64,000 bases of DNA from Pseudomonas sp. URIL14HWK12:I12 (GCF_003097135.1 NZ_QEQL01000008.1:62001-126000); one strand, 5' to 3'; numbered from the stretch's first letter, positions 1-9,970 are shown. Notes: a model not told the origin generated them from the letters alone. Numbers and translations are program-made.

Positions 1-1293
<1,293 letters not shown>

Positions 1294-1332
1294 GGGCCCG
1301 GCCTCGGCGTGGCCCGGCAAGCCGGCCTCCCA

Positions 1333-1358
1333 CCCAGCACAAGCCAGCTTGGGTTTTT
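1333..1358 (+). terminator. Putative intrinsic terminator of ygiQ inside a REP-like inverted repeat
   Basis: CCCAGC (1333-1338) pairs with GCTTGGG (1347-1353, one bulged base) and is followed by five T (1354-1358). It is nested between two 14-base arms, 1317-1330 and 1365-1378, that are reverse complements with one mismatch. The arms resemble degenerate Pseudomonas REP elements of the GCAAGCC...CTCC type. The whole lies between the convergent ygiQ and LOG genes, so it could stop transcription from both sides. Confidence 0.5.
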
Positions 1359-1393
1359 GTAGCAGGAGGGCGGCTTGCGGCGCGGCTCGCTGA

Positions 1394-1981
1394 TCAATCC
1401 GGCTTGCGGTCCGTCCATTTCGGCAGGGTCGTCGGCTCCCAGCGCTCAAGCGCATCGATCAATTCGTCGGCGTCATGCCCCAATTGCAGCATCGCCCGGT
1501 GCTCCTGGCGCACGAAGTGCTCTGCCACGAGATGGTCGAGAAAGCCGGTGAGCTTTTGGTAGAAACCGTTGACCTCCAGCAGGCCCAGCGGCTTGCCGTG
1601 GTAGCCCAGCTGGCCCCAGGTCCAGACCTCGAACAGTTCCTCAAGCGTGCCCAAGCCGCCAGGCAGGGCAATGAACGCATCGGCCAGCTCCGCCATGCGT
1701 GCCTTACGCGCGTGCATGCCATCGACTACCTCCAGCCGTGACAGCCCGGCATGGCCAACCTCCAAGGCCTTGAGTGCTTCGGGGATAACCCCGATTACCT
1801 CGCCCCCTGCAGCCATCGCTGCATCGGCTACCACACCCATCAACCCGACCTTCCCGCCGCCATAGACAAGCGTCAACCCGCGTTCGGCCAGCGCTCGGCC
1901 CAGTTGTTCGGCCGCATCACGGTAGGCAGGGTTGGCGCCGCTGCTGGCGCCGCAGAATACGCAAACGGATTTCAAAGCCAT
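1394..1981 (-). CDS. LOG family protein (TIGR00730; nucleoside 5'-monophosphate phosphoribohydrolase)
   Basis: 195 residues, the usual length for the family. The Rossmann-type fold is indicated by VCVFCGASSG at the N-terminus and YGGGKVGLMG around residue 40. The diagnostic PGGLGTLEELFE motif around residue 107 carries the catalytic Glu and nucleotide-binding loop. Members hydrolyse the N-glycosidic bond of nucleoside monophosphates; plant and some bacterial members activate cytokinins, while in Pseudomonas a housekeeping role is likely. The start is supported by AGGAG about 8 bases upstream on the minus strand. It is divergent from azurin and convergent with ygiQ. Confidence 0.9.
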   Translation of the reverse strand: MALKSVCVFCGASSGANPAYRDAAEQLGRALAERGLTLVYGGGKVGLMGVVADAAMAAGGEVIGVIPEALKALEVGHAGLSRLEVVDGMHARKARMAELADAFIALPGGLGTLEELFEVWTWGQLGYHGKPLGLLEVNGFYQKLTGFLDHLVAEHFVRQEHRAMLQLGHDADELIDALERWEPTTLPKWTDRKPD

Positions 1982-2205
1982 GGCAGTTCTCCTGTGCAGG
2001 CCGCACAGCGTACTGCATCAACTCTGAACCGAAAAATCACATCCGCTGGCGGCGCTGGCGTAGGCGGCAAGAAAACGCTGAAGCAATATGCTCATGATGG
2101 CGGCTCCGGTTGTCGATGTTGTTGACGGTAGACCCGCAAGGCATCATTACGCTCGTTAAATGTTTCGATTCCCCTGATAGAGCCGTTTGGCTCTGGAGCG
2201 AACCC

Positions 2206-2655
2206 ATGTTCAGCAAAGCCGCTTTGTTCACCACGCTCACTGTATTGAGCGCTTCGGCCATGGCTGCCGAATGCGACGTCACGGTCGATTCCACCGACAG
2301 CATGACCTTCAGTACCCAGCAAATCTCCATCAGCAAAAGCTGCAGCACGTTCACTGTAAACCTGACGCACTCCGGCAGCCTGCCCAAGCAGGTCATGGGC
2401 CATAACTGGGTGCTCAGCAAAGCCAGCGACATGGAGGCCATCGGCCAGGACGGCATGAGCGCGGGCCTGGACAGTGACTATCTCAAGCCTGGGGATGATC
2501 GGGTCATCGCCCATACGAAAATGATCGGCGCTGGCGAGAAGGCCTCGGTCAGCTTTGATGTTTCCAAACTCAAGGCTGGGGAAAGCTACACGTTCTTCTG
2601 CAGCTATCCCGCGCACATGTTCCAGATGAAGGGCGATATCAAGCTGGTGGACTAA
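2206..2655 (+). CDS. azu: Azurin precursor (type 1 copper protein)
   Basis: 149 residues: a signal peptide of about 20 (cleavage after SASAMA) and a mature chain of 129 starting AECDV. Mature numbering places every type 1 copper ligand exactly: Gly45, His46, Cys112, His117 and Met121, plus the Cys3-Cys26 disulfide. The product is a periplasmic blue copper electron carrier linked to respiratory or denitrification chains and redox stress. The open frame extends to an upstream TTG at 2110, but the ATG at 2206 is the start because the signal peptide begins there. The copper loop CSYPAHMFQM has Ala at position 116, where azurins normally carry Gly. The stop overlaps the pncB stop by 4 bases. Confidence 0.95.
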   Translation: MFSKAALFTTLTVLSASAMAAECDVTVDSTDSMTFSTQQISISKSCSTFTVNLTHSGSLPKQVMGHNWVLSKASDMEAIGQDGMSAGLDSDYLKPGDDRVIAHTKMIGAGEKASVSFDVSKLKAGESYTFFCSYPAHMFQMKGDIKLVD

Positions 2656-3851
2656 GCGCTCACTTTGAAGACGTGCCGCAGGTAGGAGACGAAGTTCTCG
2701 TCGCGGCATTGAGTTTTGTTGGCCTCGTCGGAGATCTTCGCCACCGGTTGGCCATTGCAATCGGTCATCTTCATCACCACGCTCATGGGCGTAACCCCAG
2801 GGATGTCGCAGGTCAGGCTGGTGCCGATGCCAAAGCTCACATTGATGCGCTCGTGCAGGGTGCGATAGATGGTAAGCATCTTCTTGAGGTCCAAACCGTC
2901 TGAGAACACCAGCGTCTTGGTCTGCGGGTCGATTCCCAGCTTGCGGTAGTGGGCGATGGCTTTCTCCGCCCATACCAAGGGGTCGCCCGAGTCATGGCGC
3001 AGGCCGTCGAAGAGCTTGGCGAAATACAGGTCGAAGTCGCGCAGAAAAGCGTCCATGGTGATGGTGTCGGTGAGCGCGATGCCCAGCAGCCCACGGTACT
3101 CGCGCACCCAGCAATCGAGCGCGGCGATCTGGCTGTCGATCAGGCGTGGGCCTAGCTGCTGGTGAGCCATTACCCACTCATGCGCCATGGTGCCCAGGGG
3201 CTTCAACCCCAGGATGCGGGCCAAGTGCATATTGCTGGTGCCGACAAAGCGCCCCGGAAAGTCGCGCTGCAACCCACGCACCACCGCCTCCTGCACGTTG
3301 TATGAAAAGCGCCGGCGAGTACCGAAATCCGCCAATTGCAGGCCGGCCAGTTCGTCGGCACTGGCACTGGCGCGCAACCAGTCGAATTTGCGATGCAGCT
3401 GGTCGAGCGCTTCTTGTACGCCGATATCCGGGTGCAGGTAACGGTTACGGACTTCGCTGACGGTGGCTAGCAGCGGCACTTCGAACAGGATGACATGCAG
3501 CCAGGGCCCGCGCAGTCGGATGAACAGCTGGTCGTTTTCGATCCCGGCCTGGATATAACGCAGGTTAAAGCGGAACAGGCGCAGAAAACGGAGGAAGTCG
3601 GGCTTCATGAAGTTGATGCCTTCCAGGAAGCCCATTTCCTCATCGTCCATGGCCAACTCGGCCAGCCTTTCGAGCTGGTGACGGATTTCGCCTAGATAAG
3701 GGCGAAGGTCCTCGCCATTACGGCAACGAAACTCCCACTCCACTTCGACGTTGGGATAGTTATGCAGCACGGCCTGCATCATCGAAAGCTTGTACAGATC
3801 CGTATCGAGCAGGTTCTGCACCAAGCGTTCGGCGAAGGGGCTATCGGTCAT
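2652..3851 (-). CDS. pncB: Nicotinate phosphoribosyltransferase
   Basis: 399 residues, matching the 400 of E. coli PncB. It converts nicotinate, PRPP and ATP to nicotinate mononucleotide in the cytoplasm, the entry of the Preiss-Handler NAD salvage route. The TMAHEW segment at residues 221-226 contains the histidine (about His224) expected to be phosphorylated in this family. LVFSDGLDLKK and FGIGTSLTCD in the C-terminal third belong to the phosphate-binding region. The ATG at 3851 has GGAG just upstream; a longer frame to 3881 adds ten residues not expected in the family. It is convergent with azurin. Confidence 0.95.
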   Translation of the reverse strand: MTDSPFAERLVQNLLDTDLYKLSMMQAVLHNYPNVEVEWEFRCRNGEDLRPYLGEIRHQLERLAELAMDDEEMGFLEGINFMKPDFLRFLRLFRFNLRYIQAGIENDQLFIRLRGPWLHVILFEVPLLATVSEVRNRYLHPDIGVQEALDQLHRKFDWLRASASADELAGLQLADFGTRRRFSYNVQEAVVRGLQRDFPGRFVGTSNMHLARILGLKPLGTMAHEWVMAHQQLGPRLIDSQIAALDCWVREYRGLLGIALTDTITMDAFLRDFDLYFAKLFDGLRHDSGDPLVWAEKAIAHYRKLGIDPQTKTLVFSDGLDLKKMLTIYRTLHERINVSFGIGTSLTCDIPGVTPMSVVMKMTDCNGQPVAKISDEANKTQCRDENFVSYLRHVFKVSA

Positions 3852-4088
3852 GAGGGCTCCGACGGGCGTTTCAAAAAACACAGTTGCTCATATTTGCTGG
3901 CGATAAGGCCAGCACTATTTCTATTGCGACGCTCGTGCGTGCGCCGGATCAGGGCGTTGAGTAATCAACCGGCACTGCGTTGGACTCGCCGCTACGCTTG
4001 AGGGGGTAAGCGATGCGCAAAAACGTGCGTGCCGTAGCAGGGCCGCACTGCAAATGTGCACTTAGGTGACAGCGGCCTGGGATGTGCC

Positions 4089-4186
4089 GGTTGCACTTGC
4101 CCGAAGTGTCGGGTTGCAATAGTGGCATTTTGTAGTGGCACCTTTGGCTGCAAAAGGTGATACCGACATGAAGATAGAGGGTTGCA
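4089..4186 (+). promoter_or_regulatory. Three GGTTGCA direct repeats, possible activator sites
   Basis: Exact copies of GGTTGCA lie at 4089-4095, 4112-4118 and 4180-4186, about 76 to 173 bases upstream of the -24 box of the sigma-54 promoter. That is the distance range where enhancer-binding activators usually sit. No known activator consensus was recognised, so the role is inference. Confidence 0.35.
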
Positions 4187-4261
4187 CATCCCGAAGGCTT
4201 TGCTCCACGCCTTGCGCGCCAGAGCCCCGCCTATTCGACTTTTGGCTAAGCCGTTGGCCGC

Positions 4262-4277
4262 TGGCACGGCGCTTGCT
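4262..4277 (+). promoter_or_regulatory. Sigma-54 (RpoN) -24/-12 promoter of the braC operon
   Basis: TGGCACG, four bases, then TTGCT: a complete match to the RpoN consensus TGGCACG-N4-TTGCW. The invariant GG is at 4263-4264 and GC at 4275-4276 with the required 10 bases between. Transcription would start near 4288, leaving a leader of about 46 bases before the braC ATG. RpoN promoters need an ATP-driven activator, so expression should respond to nitrogen or a specific inducer. Confidence 0.8.
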
Positions 4278-4333
4278 CTGAAGCTGTTCGCTTGAAGTTG
4301 TAGTGCCAACCATAATGATCAGGAGCACCACTC

Positions 4334-5470
4334 ATGTCGCAATCGTTTTACGCAAAAGGATTTCTAGCGCTGGCAGTTACCGCCGCGCTTGGTACTGCCG
4401 GCGTCGCCCAGGCTGACATCAAGATCGGCGTGGCAGGCCCGATGACCGGTGCCAACGCTTCGTTTGGCGAGCAGTACATGAGGGGGGCACAGGCCGCGGC
4501 CGATGCGATCAACGCCGCCGGCGGCGTCAACGGTGAGAAGATCGTTTTGGTGAAGGGCGATGACGCCTGCGAGCCCAAGCAAGCCGTGGCGGTGGCCAAC
4601 CGCCTGGTCGATCAGGACAAGGTCAATGGCGTAGTTGGCCACTTTTGTTCTTCCTCTACCATCCCGGCCTCCGAGGTTTATGCCGATGCTGGCGTGATCG
4701 TCATCACCCCCGGTTCCACCAACCCCACAGTGACCGAGCGCGGCCTGTCGGCGGTGTTCCGCATGTGCGGCCGGGATGACCAACAGGGCGTGGTCGCCGG
4801 CGACTACATCGTCGATGTGCTCAAGGCCAAGAAAGTGGCGGTGATCAACGACAAGGATACCTACGGCAAGGGCCTGGCCGACGCCACGGCTGCCGAGCTC
4901 ACCAAACGCGGTGTGAAGCCTGTGCTGGAAGAGGGCCTGACCCGCGGCGAAAAGGATTTCAGCGCCCTGGTGACCAAGATCCGTGCTTCTGGTGCAGAGG
5001 TGGTGTACTTCGGCGGCCTGCACCCAGAGGCCGGCCCGCTCGTCCGCCAACTGCGTGAGCAAGGCCTGAAGGACGTGAAGTTCATGTCCGACGACGGCAT
5101 CGTGACCGACGAGCTGGTAACCACCGCAGGCGGTGCTCAATACGTCGACGGCGTATACATGACCTTTGGCGCAGACCCGCGCATGGTGCCGGACTCCAAG
5201 GCCGTTGTAGATAGCTTCCGTAAAAGCGGGTACGAGCCTGAAGGCTACACCCTGTACGCCTACGCCTCGGTCCAGGCCCTGGCTGCAGGCTTTGCCGGCG
5301 CCAAATCCGACAAGGGCGAAGACGCTGCCAAATGGCTCAAGGCCAACCCGGTCAAGACCGTGATGGGCGAAAAGACCTGGGATAGCAAAGGCGACCTGAA
5401 AGTCTCCGACTACGTCATGTACCAGTGGGATGCCAGCGGCAAGTACAAGCAGCTCGACAAGCAAAAATAA
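4334..5470 (+). CDS. braC: Branched-chain amino acid ABC transporter, substrate-binding protein
   Basis: 378 residues. A signal peptide of about 27 residues ends in GVAQA, followed by DIKIGVAGPMTGANASFGEQ, the classic start of the LivJ/BraC periplasmic binding fold. The protein captures leucine, isoleucine and valine (in Pseudomonas often also alanine or threonine) and delivers them to LivHM. AGGAG lies about 10 bases before the ATG. It is first in a five-gene operon led by a sigma-54 promoter and is separated from livH by 138 bases with two hairpins, consistent with higher expression of the binding protein than of the membrane parts. Confidence 0.93.
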   Translation: MSQSFYAKGFLALAVTAALGTAGVAQADIKIGVAGPMTGANASFGEQYMRGAQAAADAINAAGGVNGEKIVLVKGDDACEPKQAVAVANRLVDQDKVNGVVGHFCSSSTIPASEVYADAGVIVITPGSTNPTVTERGLSAVFRMCGRDDQQGVVAGDYIVDVLKAKKVAVINDKDTYGKGLADATAAELTKRGVKPVLEEGLTRGEKDFSALVTKIRASGAEVVYFGGLHPEAGPLVRQLREQGLKDVKFMSDDGIVTDELVTTAGGAQYVDGVYMTFGADPRMVPDSKAVVDSFRKSGYEPEGYTLYAYASVQALAAGFAGAKSDKGEDAAKWLKANPVKTVMGEKTWDSKGDLKVSDYVMYQWDASGKYKQLDKQK

Positions 5471-5483
5471 TCATACAGGCGGC

Positions 5484-5503
5484 GCGCGGCACCCTTGCCG
5501 CGC
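5484..5503 (+). other. Hairpin after braC (1 of 2)
   Basis: GCGCGGC (5484-5490) and GCCGCGC (5497-5503) form a 7-bp GC stem with a 6-base loop, 14 bases after the braC stop. There is no T run, so it is more likely an mRNA 3'-end stabiliser or attenuator than a full terminator. Confidence 0.5.
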
Positions 5504-5549
5504 CACCGCTTCGGCCCGCAACCTTTGCCTCAACTGCCACCGATCGCCT

Positions 5550-5564
5550 GCCGGGCTACCCGGC
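5550..5564 (+). other. Hairpin before livH (2 of 2)
   Basis: GCCGGG (5550-5555) and CCCGGC (5559-5564) form a 6-bp stem with a 3-base loop in the same braC-livH gap, 45 bases before the livH start. Confidence 0.45.
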
Positions 5565-5608
5565 CCGTGCGCGCAGGTGGCAGCCCACCCGGTACACGAG
5601 AGCGCAAG

Positions 5609-6523
<915 letters not shown>

Positions 6524-7810
6524 ATGATGGAAACCACCAAACCAACACCCGTCGATTTCAAGAAGGTTCTGGTCGACGCTGTGATCGCCGGCCTGATGGC
6601 ACTGATCGTGTTCGGCCCGGTCATGGGCGTCGTGCTCGATGGCTACAGCTTCACCACCGCGCCTGTGCGCACCGCGTGGATGGTCCTGGCAGTGGTGGCA
6701 GGCCGCGGTATGCTCAGCCTGTTTCTGCAGTTGCCTGTAGGCAAGGCCATGCAACACAGCCTCGAGAGCGGCGGCGCGGGCGTGCATGTGCGCCCACCAG
6801 ATTACAAAAGCCGGCTGCGCTGGATCATCCCGCTGATGATCGTGATCGCCCTGGTGTTTCCGGTATTTGCCAACAAATACCTGCTGGGCGTGGTCATCAT
6901 CGGCCTGATCTACGTGCTGTTGGGCCTGGGCCTGAACATCGTGGTGGGCCTGGCCGGGCTGCTTGACCTTGGGTATGTGGGCTTCTACGCCATCGGTGCC
7001 TATGGCCTGGCGCTGGGCTACCAGTACCTGGGGCTGGGGTTCTGGTCAGCGATCCCGCTGGCGGCCATCGCAGCGGCACTGGCTGGGTGCATCCTGGGCT
7101 TTCCGGTATTGCGAATGCATGGGGATTATCTCGCCATCGTGACACTGGGCTTCGGTGAGATCATCCGCCTGGTGCTCAACAACTGGATCGACTTCACCGG
7201 CGGCCCCAATGGTTTGCCGGTACCTGCGCCCACGGTCATGGGGCTGGAGTTCGGCCGCCGTGCCAAGGACGGCGGGGTGCCCATCCACGAGTACTTCGGC
7301 TTCGCCTACAACGGCGACCTCAAATTCGTGTTTCTCTACGCTGTGCTTTTCCTCATCGTGATGCTGGTGCTGTATATCAAGCACCGCCTGACACGCATGC
7401 CGGTCGGGCGCGCCTGGGAGGCGTTGCGCGAGGATGAGATCGCCTGCCGTGCGATGGGCCTGAATCATGTGCTGGTCAAGCTTTCGGCCTTCACCCTCGG
7501 GGCTTCGACTGCCGGCATCGCGGGGGTATTCTTCGCCAGCTATGCCGGCTTCGTTAACCCTACGTCTTTTAACTTTTTCGAATCAGCGCTGATCCTGGCC
7601 ATCGTGGTGCTGGGCGGCATGGGTTCGACCTTGGGCGTAGTGATCGCTGCATTTGTGCTCAGCACCATGCCTGAGCTGCTGCGCAGTTTCGGTGAGTACC
7701 GGGTGCTGCTGCTAGGTATCTTGATGGTGCTGATGATGATCTGGCGACCGCGCGGCCTGATCCGTGTTGGCCGCACCGGCGTAACCCCGCGCAAAGGAGT
7801 GGCGCCATGA
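6524..7810 (+). CDS. livM: Branched-chain amino acid ABC transporter permease LivM
   Basis: 428 residues, slightly above the usual 417-425. The ATG follows the livH stop with no gap (a second ATG at 6527 is equally possible). The N-terminal 110 residues carry two or three extra membrane helices typical of proteobacterial LivM. The core contains GLGLNIVVGLAGLLDLGYVG and the coupling loop RMPVGRAWEALREDEIACRA. It is the second permease of the liv transporter in the inner membrane. The stop overlaps livG by 4 bases. Confidence 0.93.
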   Translation: MMETTKPTPVDFKKVLVDAVIAGLMALIVFGPVMGVVLDGYSFTTAPVRTAWMVLAVVAGRGMLSLFLQLPVGKAMQHSLESGGAGVHVRPPDYKSRLRWIIPLMIVIALVFPVFANKYLLGVVIIGLIYVLLGLGLNIVVGLAGLLDLGYVGFYAIGAYGLALGYQYLGLGFWSAIPLAAIAAALAGCILGFPVLRMHGDYLAIVTLGFGEIIRLVLNNWIDFTGGPNGLPVPAPTVMGLEFGRRAKDGGVPIHEYFGFAYNGDLKFVFLYAVLFLIVMLVLYIKHRLTRMPVGRAWEALREDEIACRAMGLNHVLVKLSAFTLGASTAGIAGVFFASYAGFVNPTSFNFFESALILAIVVLGGMGSTLGVVIAAFVLSTMPELLRSFGEYRVLLLGILMVLMMIWRPRGLIRVGRTGVTPRKGVAP

Positions 7811-8682
7811 GCGACGATATCATCCTGTCGGTTGAGCACTTGATGATGCAGTTCGGCGGTATCAAAGCGCTTGCCGACGTGAACCTGCAGGTCAAGCGCA
7901 ACTCGATCTTCGCTCTCATCGGCCCCAACGGTGCTGGCAAAACCACGGTGTTCAACTGCCTGACCGGCTTTTACCGTGCCTCGGGTGGCAAGATCCACCT
8001 CAACGCCAAAGGCCGCCAGGTAGACGTGATCAAACTGCTGGGCGAGCCGTTCCAGGGCGCCGATTTCGTTTCACCTGCGCGCTTTGGCAGCCGCCTGTAT
8101 TACAAGATGTTCGGTGGTACCCACCTGGTGAACCGGGCGGGTATGGCCCGTACGTTCCAGAACATCCGCCTGTTCAAAGAAATGTCGGTGGTGGAGAACC
8201 TGCTGGTCGCTCAGCACATGTGGGTCAACCGGAACCTCCTTGCGGGGGTGCTCAACACCCGCGGTTACCGGCGCGCCGAAGAAGAGGCGCTCAACACTGC
8301 GTTCTACTGGCTGGAGGTGGTCGACTTGGTGCCCCATGCCAATCGCCTGGCAGGGGAGCTGTCCTACGGCCAGCAACGCCGCCTGGAAATCGCCCGAGCC
8401 ATGTGCACGCGCCCGCAGATCATCTGCCTGGATGAACCGGCTGCTGGCCTGAATCCTCAGGAAACCGAAGCGCTGAGCGGGATGATCCGACACCTTCGTG
8501 ACCATCACGACATGACGGTTGTGCTGATCGAGCACGACATGGGCATGGTGATGAGCATCTCCGACGACATCGTGGTGCTGGACCACGGCAATGTGATCGC
8601 CGCGGGCAAGCCCGAGGATATCCGCAACGACCCGAAAGTGATCGCCGCCTACCTGGGTGCGGAAGAGGAGGAAGTAGCATGA
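7807..8682 (+). CDS. livG: Branched-chain amino acid ABC transporter ATPase LivG
   Basis: 291 residues. Walker A GPNGAGKT is at residues 39-46, the ABC signature LSYGQQRRLEIARA sits in the C-terminal half, and the Walker B/D-loop is CLDEPAAGLNPQ. VLIEHDM provides the switch His. It is longer than typical LivG (about 255) because of an insertion around residues 65-105, which is usual in Pseudomonas BraF. It forms a heterodimer with LivF under the permeases. The start overlaps livM and the stop overlaps livF, each by 4 bases. Confidence 0.93.
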   Translation: MSDDIILSVEHLMMQFGGIKALADVNLQVKRNSIFALIGPNGAGKTTVFNCLTGFYRASGGKIHLNAKGRQVDVIKLLGEPFQGADFVSPARFGSRLYYKMFGGTHLVNRAGMARTFQNIRLFKEMSVVENLLVAQHMWVNRNLLAGVLNTRGYRRAEEEALNTAFYWLEVVDLVPHANRLAGELSYGQQRRLEIARAMCTRPQIICLDEPAAGLNPQETEALSGMIRHLRDHHDMTVVLIEHDMGMVMSISDDIVVLDHGNVIAAGKPEDIRNDPKVIAAYLGAEEEEVA

Positions 8683-9395
8683 GTGGTGCGATCCTCGAGT
8701 TTCGCGATGTAGATGCCTTCTACGGCCCGGTGCAGGCGCTGCGCAAGGTGTCGCTGCATATCCAGCCGGGCGAAACCGTGAGCCTGATCGGTGCCAACGG
8801 CGCAGGCAAGTCGACGCTGCTGATGTCGATTTTCGGCCAGCCCCGCGCCAGTGCCGGGCAGATTCTCTACAACGGCACCGACATCACTCGCAAAACCCCG
8901 CATTACATCGCCTCCAACGGCATTGCTCAGTCGCCCGAGGGGCGTCGGGTGTTCCCGGACATGACGGTCGAGGAAAACCTGATGATGGGCACCATCCCCA
9001 TCGGCGACCGCCATGCCAGTGAAGACATGCAGCGTATGTTCGAGCTGTTTCCCCGGCTCAAGGAGCGGCGCAATCAGCGTGCGATGACGATGTCTGGCGG
9101 CGAGCAGCAAATGCTCGCCATCGCCCGTGCGCTGATGAGCCGGCCCAAGCTACTGCTGCTGGACGAACCCTCGCTTGGCCTGGCGCCGATCGTGGTCAAG
9201 CAGATCTTCTCCACGCTTCGCGAACTGGCCAAGACAGGCATGACCATCTTTCTGGTGGAACAAAATGCCAACCACGCGCTGAAGCTGTCTGACCGGGCCT
9301 ATGTGATGGTGAACGGGCAGATTCGCATGACCGGCACCGGGCAGGAACTGCTGGCAAACGACGATGTACGCAATGCCTATCTAGGCGGCCATTGA
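8679..9395 (+). CDS. livF: Branched-chain amino acid ABC transporter ATPase LivF
   Basis: 238 residues, normal LivF length. Walker A is GANGAGKS at about residues 37-44, the signature MSGGEQQMLAIARA, Walker B LLLDEPSLGLAP, and the switch His is replaced by the family's usual VEQNA. It is the last gene of the operon; a GC hairpin begins 10 bases after the stop. Confidence 0.93.
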   Translation: MSGAILEFRDVDAFYGPVQALRKVSLHIQPGETVSLIGANGAGKSTLLMSIFGQPRASAGQILYNGTDITRKTPHYIASNGIAQSPEGRRVFPDMTVEENLMMGTIPIGDRHASEDMQRMFELFPRLKERRNQRAMTMSGGEQQMLAIARALMSRPKLLLLDEPSLGLAPIVVKQIFSTLRELAKTGMTIFLVEQNANHALKLSDRAYVMVNGQIRMTGTGQELLANDDVRNAYLGGH

Positions 9396-9404
9396 CGGTG
9401 CAGA

Positions 9405-9427
9405 GCCCCTTGTGCAAGGCAAGGGGC
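9405..9427 (+). terminator. Hairpin after livF, possible end of the liv operon
   Basis: GCCCCTTG (9405-9412) and CAAGGGGC (9420-9427) form a perfect 8-bp stem with a 7-base loop, 10 bases after the livF stop. No clean T run follows, so it may be a weak or Rho-assisted terminator. Confidence 0.5.
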
Positions 9428-9590
9428 CGAATGTGGAAAACCTTTTGAAAAACACGTTGGGATGCGACGTTTGGGCGCGGTTTTTGCGCCCAGCTCACCG
9501 GCTGCCGTTATCCCCGGAAAATGTGTAATCGCCTGTTAGCAACTTGGTAGCATACCGCCACAACCCGCGGATTACATGGCCTGCAGCGCC

Positions 9591-9605
9591 TTGGTTGTTT
9601 TTTGA
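9591..9605. repeat. 15-base direct repeat, copy 1
   Basis: TTGGTTGTTTTTTGA; an identical copy lies at 9956-9970. The two copies bracket the two DnaA-box-like sites at 9680 and 9899. Confidence 0.7.
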
Positions 9606-9611
9606 CCAGAA

Positions 9612-9625
9612 GGTATGGCCATACC
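9612..9625. promoter_or_regulatory. Perfect 14-bp palindrome, candidate operator
   Basis: GGTATGGCCATACC is fully self-complementary. A related broken dyad, GGTAGCATACC, lies at 9546-9556. The form suggests a dimeric repressor site, but the cognate protein is unknown. Confidence 0.4.
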
Positions 9626-9679
9626 CCGGCGCTCAACTTGTCAACTGGTTTAATGTCCAGTAACCCCGAGTTCGAAGCC

Positions 9680-9688
9680 TGTGGATAA
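9680..9688 (-). promoter_or_regulatory. DnaA-box-like site 1
   Basis: TGTGGATAA on the plus strand is the reverse complement of the perfect DnaA box TTATCCACA. A second copy in the same orientation lies 219 bases downstream. Confidence 0.45.
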
Positions 9689-9898
9689 CTCTGTGGGAAA
9701 GGTTTGGGCAGAGTGTGCTGAGTGGCGATTTTCAAGGCTTGCGCAAGTCAATGGTTTTTAGTCGTCTTCGCCCGGGATCGCCGTATGAAGCACCGGTCAA
9801 GCTAAAAATTTTCCAGAAGGGTCGCAGCACGTATTTCAATGCGTTTATGCCCCTATCGGAGGCGCTTCGCTGTTGCTCAGGATTTTTGTGGAACCGGC

Positions 9899-9907
9899 TG
9901 TGGATAA
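9899..9907 (-). promoter_or_regulatory. DnaA-box-like site 2
   Basis: Second exact TGTGGATAA. The flanks of the two sites also resemble each other (each is followed within 20 bases by GAAAGG), suggesting an old local duplication. Confidence 0.45.
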
Positions 9908-9955
9908 ACTGGGTGAAAGGGGCGCCAGGCCACAAGTGGCAAGGCCTCGGGGTTG

Positions 9956-9970
9956 TTGGTTGTTTTTTGA
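9956..9970. repeat. 15-base direct repeat, copy 2
   Basis: Second copy of the 15-base T-rich repeat described at 9591-9605; exact match. Confidence 0.7.

Larger units (their letters stand above)
3852..4333. other. Gene-free divergent region upstream of pncB and braC
   Basis: 482 bases without a supportable gene. The right half holds the regulatory region of the braC operon: a sigma-54 promoter at 4262-4277, three GGTTGCA repeats further upstream, and a CACTT/AAGTG inverted repeat at 4094-4108. No promoter for pncB could be recognised with confidence. Confidence 0.6.

Noticed and set aside
2122..2150. Sigma-70 promoter for azurin (TTGACG with CATTAC)
   Set aside because: The -10 matches only three of six positions; no ANR box could be found either.
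4135..4152. Second sigma-54-like sequence TGGCACC...GGCTGCA
   Set aside because: The distance from GG to GC is off by one base and the TTGC box is missing; the site at 4262 is perfect.
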